Assembly: GCA_938045805.1 (NCBI GenBank)
Contig: CALIBL010000035.1
Coordinates: 248,001-312,000 of the forward strand
Direction: 5' to 3'
Source: an uncultured Rubripirellula sp.
Lineage (GTDB): Bacteria > Planctomycetota > Planctomycetia > Pirellulales > Pirellulaceae
Length of the DNA stretch: 64,000 nt
Shown one piece after another: positions 45,840 to 54,965 of the stretch. The position numbers and the translations under genes were made by a program. The notes below the pieces were generated by a model, which saw only the letters and a program-made list of their open reading frames with translations, did no database searches and had not been told where the DNA came from. How positions within the stretch are numbered: position 1 is the stretch's first letter; every line of letters starts with the position of its first letter.

Positions 45840-45900
45840 TGGCAAAGGAAACACCGCGAGTGGCGAAAAATCCGCCACGAGTGCGAAAGATCCGCCAAAA
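45840..45900. repeat. Degenerate ~21-bp repeat array with GTGGCG dyad
   Basis: Three imperfect units follow one another: TTGGCAAAGGAAACACCGCGAG, TGGCGAAAAATCCGCCACGAG, and TGCGAAAGATCCGCCAAAA. The second contains the 19-bp dyad GTGGCG-AAAAATC-CGCCAC. The array is centred about 95 bp upstream of the predicted sigma-54 start site of the DUF1559 gene and 80-140 bp upstream of the kinase gene start. That is typical for an enhancer site of an NtrC-type regulator. The binding assignment is inference. Confidence 0.55.
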
Positions 45901-45978
45901 TAAACTCTAGCGCACCGTAAACGGCAACATTCCTCCGGAGCGTTCTTCTGTACCAGCTCCCAACAATCAGAATCTTTT

Positions 45979-47397
45979 GTGAACGTTTTCGCGAAATCCA
46001 ATCTACGATTTCAGATCATTTCTCCGATCATCGCGGTGGCGGCGATCGCGAGTCTAGCGGTCGCGTTCTCCTCATGGAAAATCGGGCAGACCCGTAGTCA
46101 AAACGAACTTTTGCAACGATTTTCTGCCATTGAACGAACTGTCAATGCAGCAAACTACCCGCTTACCAAGTCGGTCTTGGCTAGTTTGGCAGAACTGACC
46201 GAAACTCAATGGATTCTGCTTGGCAATAATGGAGAACTTGTCTCCAGTACGATTGAATTACCTCCAAACCTGTGGAGACAAAAGCAGTGGAGACAAGATT
46301 TTAATGAACTAATGTCTCAACTCGTTGACACCAAAACTGTCGGTCGAGAAGAACGGTTCATCCGTACTCCGCTATTAGAGAAGCAGACGTGGCTCGCGGC
46401 GAGTTTCAAACGGCAACCGAATGCTCCTGGGGTTGATGCCGACTATTGGGTTGTCATTCTGTTTAGTCACCAAAAATTTAGTGCGTCGAGCTGGAGAGCC
46501 GCTTTACTTCCGCTTCTTACAGGACTCTCGACCATCGCCGCGGTCACCGTTGTCATGCTCATTGCATCAACTCGAATCATCAATCGAATTCGTAAATTAC
46601 AACTTCAGGTCGAAGTGATTGCGAGTGGAAATTTTGAAGCTCGGCTCGTCAATCACTCCAGTGATGAGCTAGGAAAACTCTCGCTTTCCATTAATCGGAT
46701 GGCCGAGCAACTACGACAACTCTGGAACCAGATCCATCAACAGCAGCGTTCACAATTGCTACACCAAATGGCCAGCGGAATTTCCCATCAACTAAGAAAT
46801 ACACTCACTGGTGCGAGAATGGCAATGGAATTACACGCTAAGTCGTGCGAGAGTGGTCGAATCGATGAGGTACATGTTGCGTTAGGCCAACTGGAAATTG
46901 CAGAGAATTACGTGAGAAGAATCACGCTGGTGGGATCCGGCGAACAGCAACCTGCCGAGCCGAAAAGCATCGCCGAATGCCTTCGAGAAATTGAAGCCAC
47001 GCACCGTGGCGTGGCCGAGCATCTTCAAGTGGAGCTATCTTGGGCAGTCGAACCAATCCCCTCTGATCAATGCGTGGATAATGGGGGCCTCTTCATTGCG
47101 GCAATCTCGAATCTCATTCTCAATGCAATCCAAGCGAGCTCCAAGGTTTCCATCCGAGGTCTACTTTTAGAGAACCAAATGATCGAAATTGAAGTCGTCG
47201 ATCGGGGTAGCGGTATCCCAACCGAACTACGCGATGAGGTTTTTCAGCCTTTCTACACCACGAAACCGGAAGGCATGGGACTCGGTCTGGCGTTAGTTAA
47301 ACAGATTGCTGAGCAACTAGGTGGTAGCGTTACCCATGATCGACTGGACGATCAAACCATTTTTCGGTTCAGCTGCAAAACGCGCCAAGCAACATAA
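45979..47397 (+). CDS. Membrane sensor histidine kinase
   Basis: A 472-residue kinase. A first membrane helix (ISPIIAVAAIASLAVAFSSW) starts near residue 13. A roughly 150-residue extracytoplasmic sensor region and a second helix (ALLPLLTGLSTIAAVTVVMLIAS) follow. HAMP comes next (IASGNFEARLVNHSSDELGKL), then a dimerisation helix with H270 in MASGISHQLRNTLTGARMA, and a catalytic domain with N-box (NLILNAIQAS), G1 (VVDRGSGIP) and G2 (GMGLGLALVKQIAEQLGG). The H-box resembles NtrB/AtoS kinases that partner NtrC-type regulators. The start is GTG 45979. Its gene is followed 16 bp later by the regulator gene, so they form one two-component operon. The signal sensed is unknown. Confidence 0.9.
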   Translation: MNVFAKSNLRFQIISPIIAVAAIASLAVAFSSWKIGQTRSQNELLQRFSAIERTVNAANYPLTKSVLASLAELTETQWILLGNNGELVSSTIELPPNLWRQKQWRQDFNELMSQLVDTKTVGREERFIRTPLLEKQTWLAASFKRQPNAPGVDADYWVVILFSHQKFSASSWRAALLPLLTGLSTIAAVTVVMLIASTRIINRIRKLQLQVEVIASGNFEARLVNHSSDELGKLSLSINRMAEQLRQLWNQIHQQQRSQLLHQMASGISHQLRNTLTGARMAMELHAKSCESGRIDEVHVALGQLEIAENYVRRITLVGSGEQQPAEPKSIAECLREIEATHRGVAEHLQVELSWAVEPIPSDQCVDNGGLFIAAISNLILNAIQASSKVSIRGLLLENQMIEIEVVDRGSGIPTELRDEVFQPFYTTKPEGMGLGLALVKQIAEQLGGSVTHDRLDDQTIFRFSCKTRQAT

Positions 47398-47413
47398 CGT
47401 ATGACAAGCGATC

Positions 47414-48856
47414 ATGAGCAAGCCATCGACATCAACTACACAAACTTCGAAAAACATTCTGGTTGTGGATGACGAACCAGCGATTTGCTGGGCATTTGAA
47501 AGAATGCTTAAGTCCAAAGGCCATGAAGTCGTCACAGCATCATCAGCTGAAGAAGGCCTCGAACGATCAAGAGAGACACGACCTGACCTAATTTTCCTTG
47601 ATGTTCGGTTGCCTAAACGAAGCGGGATCGAATCCTTGCCCGATTTCGTTTCAATCCATCCAAACCAACCTATTGTTGTGATGACTGCCTTCGGTGATTT
47701 GGACACCGCTGTTTCCGCCGTCAAAAATGGAGCGAGTGAATACCTGATCAAACCCTTCTCGCTAGAAGATGTCGAATCCATCACGAATCGGCTGCTTTCC
47801 ACTCACGCTGTCTCTCGAGAAAACTCAGGAATCAAACGAAACAGGGAACAACCTGCTACGCTGGTTGGAACTTCACTCGCGATGCAGCAAATCTTCAAGC
47901 AAATCGCATTAGTTGCAAATAGTGACCTATCGGTACTTATCACCGGTGAAACAGGCACAGGAAAGGAATTGGTTTCTGAAGCCATTCATCGTTACAGCGA
48001 AAGATCGTCAAAACCCTACCTTCCAATTGCACCAGTTGCATTCAACGAAGAATTGATTGAAAGCGAACTATTCGGACACACCCGAGGTGCGTTCACCGGT
48101 GCAGTGGAAGATCGAACAGGACTGTTCGAAAGGGCTGAAGGCGGCACCATCCTATTGGACGAGATTGGCGACCTTCCGATTCGCATTCAAATCAAATTAC
48201 TTCGAGTATTGGAACAGGGTCAGTTCACCAGAGTAGGCGACATTACCCCTCGGAAATGCAACGTGCGAATCATCGCAGCAACGCACCGAGACTTAAATGA
48301 AGAAGTCAGGCAAGAGCGATTTCGGCGCGACCTCTTCTACAGGCTTAACGGAATCCACCTTCAACTGCCGCCACTTAGAGAGAGGTCTGAAGACATACGC
48401 CCCCTATGCGAATATTTCCTCAAGTGCATCGACCGTGAACACCAGAGCGAAAAATTAACACCTGAATTGATACACGCACTAACCCAACGTGAGTGGCCGG
48501 GAAATATTCGAGAGTTGAGAAACGCTATCGAACATGCCGCAGTGATCGCTGGCACAAGAGCTTTAATGATTGATGATTTTCCAGAATCCGCTCCACCACC
48601 AACGCAGCATTCACCCCATGCATCTCCCTCACTTGATGCAATGGTCACCGAATGGACTCATCAACAGCTAGCTGACCCAAATGCAAATGAGCTTCAAACG
48701 CAGCTTTTTTCAATGCTGGAGCCAGCTTTGATCAGGACCATCATGCAATTCGTGAAAAACAATCGCATGAGAGCAGCCGAATTGCTAGGGATACACCGCA
48801 GCACACTGCGAGAAAAAATGCGCAGCTATAAGATTAACCAAAACGATGGCGACTAA
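47414..48856 (+). CDS. NtrC-family sigma-54-dependent response regulator
   Basis: A 480-residue regulator. The receiver domain comprises residues of about 14-125 with acidic pocket VVDDEP, phosphoacceptor D63 (LIFLDVRLP) and Lys in YLIKPFS. The AAA+ domain (about 155-385) has Walker A GETGTGKE, the sigma-54 contact loop GAFTGA intact, Walker [14 protein letters not shown], and an arginine-finger region [10 protein letters not shown]. The Fis-type helix-turn-helix at the end is [18 protein letters not shown]. It therefore should activate sigma-54 promoters when phosphorylated by the adjacent kinase. The best local target is the DUF1559 gene, with the repeat array as the likely binding site. 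The next gene on the other strand ends 46 bp away. Confidence 0.93.
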   Translation: MSKPSTSTTQTSKNILVVDDEPAICWAFERMLKSKGHEVVTASSAEEGLERSRETRPDLIFLDVRLPKRSGIESLPDFVSIHPNQPIVVMTAFGDLDTAVSAVKNGASEYLIKPFSLEDVESITNRLLSTHAVSRENSGIKRNREQPATLVGTSLAMQQIFKQIALVANSDLSVLITGETGTGKELVSEAIHRYSERSSKPYLPIAPVAFNEELIESELFGHTRGAFTGAVEDRTGLFERAEGGTILLDEIGDLPIRIQIKLLRVLEQGQFTRVGDITPRKCNVRIIAATHRDLNEEVRQERFRRDLFYRLNGIHLQLPPLRERSEDIRPLCEYFLKCIDREHQSEKLTPELIHALTQREWPGNIRELRNAIEHAAVIAGTRALMIDDFPESAPPPTQHSPHASPSLDAMVTEWTHQQLADPNANELQTQLFSMLEPALIRTIMQFVKNNRMRAAELLGIHRSTLREKMRSYKINQNDGD

Positions 48857-48902
48857 ATGATTTACAAGCCGTGACCAAAGAGAAAGTCGCCAGACGCTGG
48901 AC

Positions 48903-49748
48903 TCAGAACAGGAGCATCGAAAGCTTCCTGCGATACTCGCTTACCAACTCGGACTCTGGGGGTAGTGACTTGAACACCTCTACCATGAGTGCCCTCGCCT
49001 CTTCACCCGTGTTGAGCCGATCCCGTTCTACCAAGTCGAGACACAAATCAAACGCCTCGGCGTACTCGCTCCCACCCACCAATGCTTTAGCGAGCGATAA
49101 CCTTAAACTAAGGTCATCTGGCGCGGCGGAAACTTTTGCTCGGATCTCATCAGCATCGCCACCAGAATGACTTTCAAGAGCTAACATGGATTTAAGCTGC
49201 TCGGCTTCCTGCTCCAAAAAACCTCGAGCCTCAAGGCGACCCAAAATCGCTTGAACTTCCTCCCTACAACCATTGTCCCAGAAGACTTTGGCAAGCCGGA
49301 TCAAAACATCATCTCGCTCGACCTCACTCACAAGCGATCGCAACTGCTCTAAACCTGCGTTGGGATCTGACTCCACCAGTGCAATCGCTCTTAGCAGTTG
49401 ACTCTGCCCCTCAAGGCCGGAGAGCCATTCGCGAATCGCAGATTCGGGAAGCGCGCCTTCAAAGCGATCGATCACTTCTCCTTGGTACACGGCAAATACG
49501 GCGGGGATACCGCCTACAGCAAACTGCGTCGCCGCATTCGGATTATGATCCGTCTCAGCCTTCACCAGTGTAAATTCGCCGTTCGCCTCCGTGGCAATCT
49601 GCTCTAGTACCGGGCCCAGCATTCGACAGGGGGCACACCACTGTGCCCAAAAATCAACCACCACCAGACCGAGACGTGATCGCTCAATCACATCAACGTC
49701 GAACGTTTGATCAGTGGTGTTGATTACGTACGGGCTATCATCTGCCAT
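48903..49748 (-). CDS. Thioredoxin with TPR-like tail (CnoX/YbbN-type)
   Basis: A 281-residue cytoplasmic protein. Residues of about 15-110 are a thioredoxin fold with WCAPC active site and cis-Pro loop GGIPAV. The remainder consists of helical repeats of tetratricopeptide type (DVLIRLAKVFWDNGCREEVQAIL, LSLRLSLAKALVGGSEYAEAFDLCLDLV). This is the layout of the co-chaperone and holdase CnoX (YbbN). Unlike the E. coli protein, whose motif lacks the first cysteine, a full CxxC is present here, so it could also reduce disulfides. ATG 49748 follows directly from the ORF. It lies next to, and on the same strand as, the coiled-coil lipoprotein gene. Confidence 0.87.
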   Translation of the reverse strand: MADDSPYVINTTDQTFDVDVIERSRLGLVVVDFWAQWCAPCRMLGPVLEQIATEANGEFTLVKAETDHNPNAATQFAVGGIPAVFAVYQGEVIDRFEGALPESAIREWLSGLEGQSQLLRAIALVESDPNAGLEQLRSLVSEVERDDVLIRLAKVFWDNGCREEVQAILGRLEARGFLEQEAEQLKSMLALESHSGGDADEIRAKVSAAPDDLSLRLSLAKALVGGSEYAEAFDLCLDLVERDRLNTGEEARALMVEVFKSLPPESELVSEYRRKLSMLLF

Positions 49749-49807
49749 GCTTCACTCATTGAGAAACAAAGATTTGGATTGAATTCAATTCCTACGGAGA
49801 TTGTCAA

Positions 49808-51250
49808 CTATCGCTCCGAACGCAACTCCACGGTCATTCTCTCAAACTCGCGTCTGATCGAATCATTACTAAACTCACGCAGCGGCGGGATTTGCAGTTT
49901 CATCAGTGCGTCAAAGTCTCGCCGTCCAGTTTTCATCAGAGAAGCCACATCGCTCGATAACTTCACTGTGTTGTAAGTATTCATCGCCGTCGCCAAATTC
50001 TTTTGAGCGCGTCGATTCTCGGCTTCAATCAATGCAGCGTTCCGCTGCAAGTAGTCGATGTATAAAACCGCAGTTTCCTGAGTTAGCTTGTTGGATTCAA
50101 TGTTGGCAGCGAGCAACACGGGATCGCCCCCCTTGAGTTCGATAATCGAACGAGCTTGGGCAATGTTCTCATCCGCTTGCTTCGAAAACTGCTTCAACTT
50201 GGGTATATGCTTTTCTCGGACATCGCGAACAAAAGATTTTTGAATACGGTCCATGACATGCACCATGACGACATACATACCGTAGTAGCGTTTAGAAACA
50301 TCCAAGGCCTCACCGCTTTCCTGTGTCAAATTCTGCAATTGTGCAGTCACGTTCTTGATGTTCTCAAAAACAACCGCCATCGAAACGATGTCATCACCGG
50401 AGACTGACGACAACAAAGACTCAACAGCTTCCTCATCAACGACCACGCCTATTTTTGATAATTCTTTAGCGAATTGCTTTTTCAAAGAAACCAATTTCTT
50501 CTTCTGCTGCTCAATTTCATTCTGTTCGTTCTCGATCTGCTCATCGATAGCTTCTTTGGACAACTCAAAAGGGTTCACTCTATCAATCTGGCTTTGATCT
50601 TTAGCCCATCGAGCGGAGACACGTTGGCGCCGATAGTCCGCAATATTCTCATGACTTTGATTGATGGCATCGTTCGCGTCTCGAATCTGCTGCCTGTAAT
50701 CCGAAACCTCAGAGTTGCCTAAGATCACAATCGCCGCATCGAGTAATTCGTTGATCGCCGCGGAATTGGATTGCTTGTCCTCCGTAAAGGGCAATCGAGA
50801 CCTATCGGGCAGATCAGCGTGTTGATCAACAAGATCCCGAGTCTCCTCCAAGATAGGAATTACCTCTTCGAATAGGTCACCAAACCGCTCATCACCCACA
50901 AATTCCTCAAGCTGAATTGAATCACCCTCATCTGAGGCCGGATCATTGAGTGTAATTAAGTCGTTCGGTGCGATTTTACCAATTGGTTCACCCGTCAAAG
51001 GCACCGTGTCATTCGTTCGCGAATCGCTTTCAACGATCGGATTGCGTGCCTCACCTGATTCGATGCCCCCACCAGTAGACTGAAGATCATTCGGACTGGC
51101 TTTGCTACTCTGCTGCGCGGTCGCATCAGCTTCGGACGTCTCTCGTGGTGTACATCCGAGACACAGTACAAAAAGCACCAGTTGAAGAATTGCACTGCTG
51201 ACAGCTTTTTCGAGGCTTATTTGTTTCGCAAATGGTTTCCGTTCGCTCAT
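49808..51250 (-). CDS. Coiled-coil lipoprotein, unknown function
   Basis: A 480-residue protein with lipobox LFVLCLGC (C33) and a Ser/Thr/Asp-rich spacer of about 90 residues that is probably disordered. Beyond it are long charged helices with heptad character (EAIDEQIENEQNEIEQQKKKLVSLKKQFAKEL, ADENIAQARSIIELK, AALIEAENRRAQKNLATAM). No enzyme motif is seen. The leader has a long n-region of about 15 residues. It is divergently placed 344 bp from two SPFH membrane genes. Such scaffold proteins often work with coiled-coil partners at the membrane, so a joint role in membrane organisation is possible but only suggested by context. Confidence 0.7.
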   Translation of the reverse strand: MSERKPFAKQISLEKAVSSAILQLVLFVLCLGCTPRETSEADATAQQSSKASPNDLQSTGGGIESGEARNPIVESDSRTNDTVPLTGEPIGKIAPNDLITLNDPASDEGDSIQLEEFVGDERFGDLFEEVIPILEETRDLVDQHADLPDRSRLPFTEDKQSNSAAINELLDAAIVILGNSEVSDYRQQIRDANDAINQSHENIADYRRQRVSARWAKDQSQIDRVNPFELSKEAIDEQIENEQNEIEQQKKKLVSLKKQFAKELSKIGVVVDEEAVESLLSSVSGDDIVSMAVVFENIKNVTAQLQNLTQESGEALDVSKRYYGMYVVMVHVMDRIQKSFVRDVREKHIPKLKQFSKQADENIAQARSIIELKGGDPVLLAANIESNKLTQETAVLYIDYLQRNAALIEAENRRAQKNLATAMNTYNTVKLSSDVASLMKTGRRDFDALMKLQIPPLREFSNDSIRREFERMTVELRSER

Positions 51251-51593
51251 GAAATTAAAACCTCGGTGATCTTATCTATAAATTTCTGACCATCGGCGAT
51301 CAGCCAACGTGAGGCCCACAATCTGGAACAAACCCCCAGAGCACGGTTGTCTTAGTTTACGGGCAAGCCGAGATGGGCGTCCATCTATTCACCACGGATA
51401 CTACCATTCTGCACCGCATCACGCGAGTTCAGCGGCGCTTACGCAAAACCGGTATACTACGTAGACTGCAGAAGCAGGTTCAGATGAGCGGACTCTTTTT
51501 TGAGTCTTGCAGCAAGCATCCACCCAAGACGCTTATCCACGATCGTTCCCGAGGATGAGACACACGTTTAGTTCGGTATTTAGGGAGGAATCA
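51251..51593. other. Intergenic region between lipoprotein and SPFH genes
   Basis: The divergent promoter region. A short ORF at 51373-51558 overlaps the track's false upstream start of the SPFH gene and has no motif. No hairpin or repeat stands out. The ribosome site AGGGAGGA at its end decides the start of the following gene. Confidence 0.45.
51582..51589 (+). promoter_or_regulatory. Strong ribosome binding site for SPFH gene 1
   Basis: AGGGAGGA lies four bases before the GTG at 51594. It fixes the start there, 29 codons inside the track's ORF. The earlier ATG at 51555 and the track start at 51507 have no comparable site. Confidence 0.75.
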
Positions 51594-52598
51594 GTGGCTT
51601 TTTTCACATTCATTGCAGGAATCGTGGCCTTCACATTCGTGCGAATTCTCATTGGATGCCTTTATACGGTGCGTCCGGATCAGCGAGCGGTTGTTACCAG
51701 CTTTGGTGCCGCGGAAAAATTGCCGACCTCGCAAACCCCAGAGAGTGACGAGGTAACGGATGAGGCGAAACGCTACCAGTATCCCCAACTGCGAGTGATC
51801 GGTCCGGGCGGACCGTATTTCAAGATGCCTTGGCAGCAAGTCCATAAGGTGAGCGTCGCAACGCAGGCAGTCAACTTATCATGGGACCCGTCCAAGAAGC
51901 AGACAACCATCGAAGCTGTCACGAAAGACAACTTAACAACGGGGGTCAATGGCCAACTACGATACCGCGTCAGCGAGACGAATCTTTACCCCTATCTTTT
52001 CGGAGTCGCGAGTCCACTGGAACATGTCATGGGGTACTTCATCTCCGTGTTAAGAGAGCGAATCGCCAATTTCACCGACCCCAAAGGTCAAGGCTTGATC
52101 GCCGATAATGAGATTGACGGGGGAGAAGGCGAAAAAGCTTCGGTTGAACTCTCCGAAGGCGTCTCCATCAACGACCTCCGAAAGAACCTTCCTCTGCTCA
52201 ATCAGTACATGGAAGAGCAGTGCCGAAACACCGTCGCGCGTTACGGTATCGAACTCGATGCTGCACTGATCACCGAGATCGACCCTCCCAGCGAAGTTGA
52301 CCGAGCTCTCTCCGCGATCAATAGCACACGAAACCAAGTTGCAGCGGACATCAGTACTGCACGGGCAGATTCGGAACAACAAATCACAATGAGCGCGAGA
52401 GCGGTTGAGATCGCATCCAACAACGCTCAGGCAGAAGTAGCTCCGTTACGCGAATTGGCAAAAACATTATCTGGAATTAAATCAGAAGGAGGATCCAAGT
52501 GCTTGCAAGCCTACATCCGCAACCTACGCGTCCCTCTATTCAAGCGAGCTAATCGCATCGTTCAGACAACACCCGCAAACCAGCAGATCGGAGGTTAG
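51594..52598 (+). CDS. SPFH/Band 7 membrane protein 1 (HflK/prohibitin-like)
   Basis: About 334 residues from the GTG at 51594. The N-terminal membrane helix is FFTFIAGIVAFTFVRILIGCLYTV. The SPFH domain begins VRPDQRAVVTSFGAAEK, with GGPYFKMPWQQVHKV, LTTGVNGQLRYRVSETNLYPYLFGV and the following helix region. The C-terminal half has long amphipathic helices (AINSTRNQVAADISTARADSEQQI) typical of oligomerising HflK or prohibitin cages. SPFH proteins form ring-like membrane assemblies that limit protease access or organise lipid domains. The second SPFH gene begins at its stop codon, as hflK and hflC usually pair, but no FtsH gene is near. Confidence 0.85.
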   Translation: MAFFTFIAGIVAFTFVRILIGCLYTVRPDQRAVVTSFGAAEKLPTSQTPESDEVTDEAKRYQYPQLRVIGPGGPYFKMPWQQVHKVSVATQAVNLSWDPSKKQTTIEAVTKDNLTTGVNGQLRYRVSETNLYPYLFGVASPLEHVMGYFISVLRERIANFTDPKGQGLIADNEIDGGEGEKASVELSEGVSINDLRKNLPLLNQYMEEQCRNTVARYGIELDAALITEIDPPSEVDRALSAINSTRNQVAADISTARADSEQQITMSARAVEIASNNAQAEVAPLRELAKTLSGIKSEGGSKCLQAYIRNLRVPLFKRANRIVQTTPANQQIGG

Positions 52599-52603
52599 TG
52601 GTC

Positions 52604-53500
52604 ATGGAAGTTTTTACTTTTTTATTGGGTCTGCTATTCATCCCATTGTTGATGCAAATTGCAAAGGTATTTGGGCTGTTCATTTGCGTTCGTGAATGTG
52701 AAGCTCATGTTTACACGCTATTTGGTAAAGTGATTGGAACCATTGACACCGCCGGACTCTCCTTCCCGGTCTCTCATTTTGGCCCCCGCGCCATGCTGGT
52801 TCCTTTCTTCGGAAAACGATACACCGTCAACACCTCAATCCGTCAGCATTACCTGCGCAGTCAGATGATCAACTCGGAGGAAGGTACTCCAATGGGTGTT
52901 GGCATCTGGTACGAGATGCAGGTGAAAGACCCTGAGGCCTATCTTTTCACCAATGCGAATCCAGATGGATCTTTGCGGGCTAATGTCACCAGCTCCACCA
53001 TCTCCGTGCTCAGCAACCTTGAAATGGAAACGATGCTAGAAGATCGGCACATCCTAAGCCGAACCGTGCGACAGACGGTTTCACCACTCTCTGAGCAATG
53101 GGGGTATCAGCTCGGCTCAGTTTATATCCGAAAGGTCGAATTCACTGACCAACAAATGGTCCACAACATCACAGATAAGGTGGTCAAGAGATTGGTGCAA
53201 GTTACCAGTGCAATGAAGCAAGATGGTGAAAACCGTGTGGGGCTCATTAAGAGTGAAACAGCTTACAGGGTATCGCAAAAGATGGCAGAAGCTGCTGCCG
53301 CACGCCCTGATATTGTGGGCAAAGAGCTTAATGACATCGCGAAAAGCGATCCCGAGATCCTCGACTCAGTGCTGCAAGTGATGGAGGTCAATAACCTGCT
53401 GGAATCTTACGCCGGCGTCGATTTTTTACCTGACAATGGTCAATGTTTGATTCAACTCAGTGATAAATCCCGAGCTCCGCTCACGGCCGAACTGGCCTAG
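52604..53500 (+). CDS. SPFH/Band 7 membrane protein 2 (HflC-like partner)
   Basis: A protein of about 298 residues with an N-terminal membrane helix (VFTFLLGLLFIPLLMQIAKVFGLFI) and SPFH features (VRECEAHVYTLFGKVIGTIDTAGLSFP, NTSIRQHYLRSQMINSEEGTPMGVGIWYEMQVKDPEAYLF). The tail is less charged than in protein 1 (QVMEVNNLLESYAGVDFLP). The ATG at 52604 has GGAGG nine bases upstream; the GTG at 52598 overlapping the previous stop codon is the alternative. Immediate coupling to the first SPFH gene suggests the two proteins form a hetero-oligomer like HflKC. Confidence 0.83.
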   Translation: MEVFTFLLGLLFIPLLMQIAKVFGLFICVRECEAHVYTLFGKVIGTIDTAGLSFPVSHFGPRAMLVPFFGKRYTVNTSIRQHYLRSQMINSEEGTPMGVGIWYEMQVKDPEAYLFTNANPDGSLRANVTSSTISVLSNLEMETMLEDRHILSRTVRQTVSPLSEQWGYQLGSVYIRKVEFTDQQMVHNITDKVVKRLVQVTSAMKQDGENRVGLIKSETAYRVSQKMAEAAAARPDIVGKELNDIAKSDPEILDSVLQVMEVNNLLESYAGVDFLPDNGQCLIQLSDKSRAPLTAELA

Positions 53501-53531
53501 AGGTCTGAACAGTGCAGGTCGTTGCAGGTAA

Positions 53532-54956
53532 TCACGCGACGATTGGCATAATCACATCGCCATGTACATCGGTAAGACGAAAATCTCTTCCTGCATAACG
53601 GTAGGTTAACTGCTCGTGATCGAATCCGAGCAGATGCAGGATTGTTGCGTGCAAGTCATGCACGCTAGTCGGATTCTCGGATGCCTTGAAACCTAATTCA
53701 TCGGTGGCGCCGTGAACCGTTCCCCCTTTTACTCCACCACCTGCCATCCACACCGAGAATCCATAGTGATTGTGATCCCTTCCTAATTTCGATTTACCTT
53801 GAGGGTTCAACTCCACCGTTGGAGTTCTTCCAAATTCGCCGCCCCAAATCACCAATGTTTCTTCTAGCATGCCGCTTTGCTTGAGGTCCTCTAGCAGAGC
53901 GGCAATTGGCTGATCGATCTCATTCGCTAATTGTCGATGATTCGCTTGGATATTGTCATGGTTATCCCAAGGCTGACCGGCACCATGCCAGAGCTGGATG
54001 TATCGAACCCCACGCTCTGCGAGCCGACGCGCAATCAATGTTTGGCGGCCATGAACATGATTGCCGTATCGCTCTCGAGTCTCTTGAGTCTCACGGCTTA
54101 GATCAAAGGCATCCATCGCTTCACCCTGCATCCTGAACGCCAATTCAAATGATTCAATTCTCGCTTCCAATCTGTGATCGGATCGATCAATCGAATGCGA
54201 TCGATTCAATCGACCGAGCAATTCCAACTGACGTCGTTGCAACGGATCACTGACGTGTGAATGCTTAATATTTTCAATGAGGCGATCAACTTGGGTTTCT
54301 TTGGTATCAATGAACGTGCCCTGATATGCACCTGGAAGGAATGCAGACTGCCAGTTCTCAGCATCTTTGATGGGATAACCACCGGGACACATCGCTATGA
54401 ATCCTGGCAAGTTTTGATTTTCCGTCCCGAGACCATAGAGAGTCCAAGAACCGAGGCTTGGCCTTGCACGAATCGAATCTCCGCAATTCATCAACATTAA
54501 TGAGGGCTCATGATTGGGAACCTGTGCATACATGGATCGGATGACGGCAATGTCGTCAGCGAATGCAGCGGTCTTTGAGAACAACTCACTGATTTCCAGA
54601 CCAGACTCACCGTAACGCTTAAAAGAGAAGGGAGAAGGGAAAGCGACCCCTGTTTTTCTCTCGGTTGGCAAAAGATTGGGTACCGTCCGATCTTGGTACT
54701 TCACCAAAGCAGGCTTCGGGTCAAAAGTATCCACATGTGATGGTCCGCCATTGAGAAAAAAATGAATGACTCGCTTGGCTTTCGCTGGATAATGAGGCTC
54801 CTTAACGGTCATGGGTCCAGTTACGACCGAGTCCTGTGTTGAGCCATTTGTCTGAAAAAGGCTCGATAGACCGAGGGCACCCAACCCTAATCCTGATCGA
54901 CTCAGGAGTGAGCGTCTTGAAAAGCTTCGATGGGGATTTGATTCTGGGACAATCAT
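53532..54956 (-). CDS. DUF1501 Tat-exported protein, copy B
   Basis: A 474-residue DUF1501 protein, the second of its kind in the window. The leader is twin-arginine-like (FSRRSLLSRSGLGLGALGLSS). It shares with copy A AKRVIHFFLNGGPSHVDTFDPKP, IRSMYAQVPNHEP, RPSLGSWTLYGLG, LVIWGGEFGRTPTVEL, HYGFSVWMAGGGVKGG, and AGRDFRLTDVHGDVIMP at its end. Here it follows its PSCyt/PSD1 partner with a 9-bp gap. The low identity in variable parts compared with copy A points to an old duplication or separate acquisition. Confidence 0.92.
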   Translation of the reverse strand: MIVPESNPHRSFSRRSLLSRSGLGLGALGLSSLFQTNGSTQDSVVTGPMTVKEPHYPAKAKRVIHFFLNGGPSHVDTFDPKPALVKYQDRTVPNLLPTERKTGVAFPSPFSFKRYGESGLEISELFSKTAAFADDIAVIRSMYAQVPNHEPSLMLMNCGDSIRARPSLGSWTLYGLGTENQNLPGFIAMCPGGYPIKDAENWQSAFLPGAYQGTFIDTKETQVDRLIENIKHSHVSDPLQRRQLELLGRLNRSHSIDRSDHRLEARIESFELAFRMQGEAMDAFDLSRETQETRERYGNHVHGRQTLIARRLAERGVRYIQLWHGAGQPWDNHDNIQANHRQLANEIDQPIAALLEDLKQSGMLEETLVIWGGEFGRTPTVELNPQGKSKLGRDHNHYGFSVWMAGGGVKGGTVHGATDELGFKASENPTSVHDLHATILHLLGFDHEQLTYRYAGRDFRLTDVHGDVIMPIVA

Positions 54957-54965
54957 CCACGCGCC

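Noticed and set aside
45719-45910. 63-aa ORF upstream of the kinase
   Set aside because: Spans the repeat array and promoter-like sequence; its tail is just a translation of the repeats.
51507-51593. Upstream extension of SPFH gene 1 to the track start
   Set aside because: The GTG at 51594 has AGGGAGGA directly upstream and the membrane helix follows immediately.
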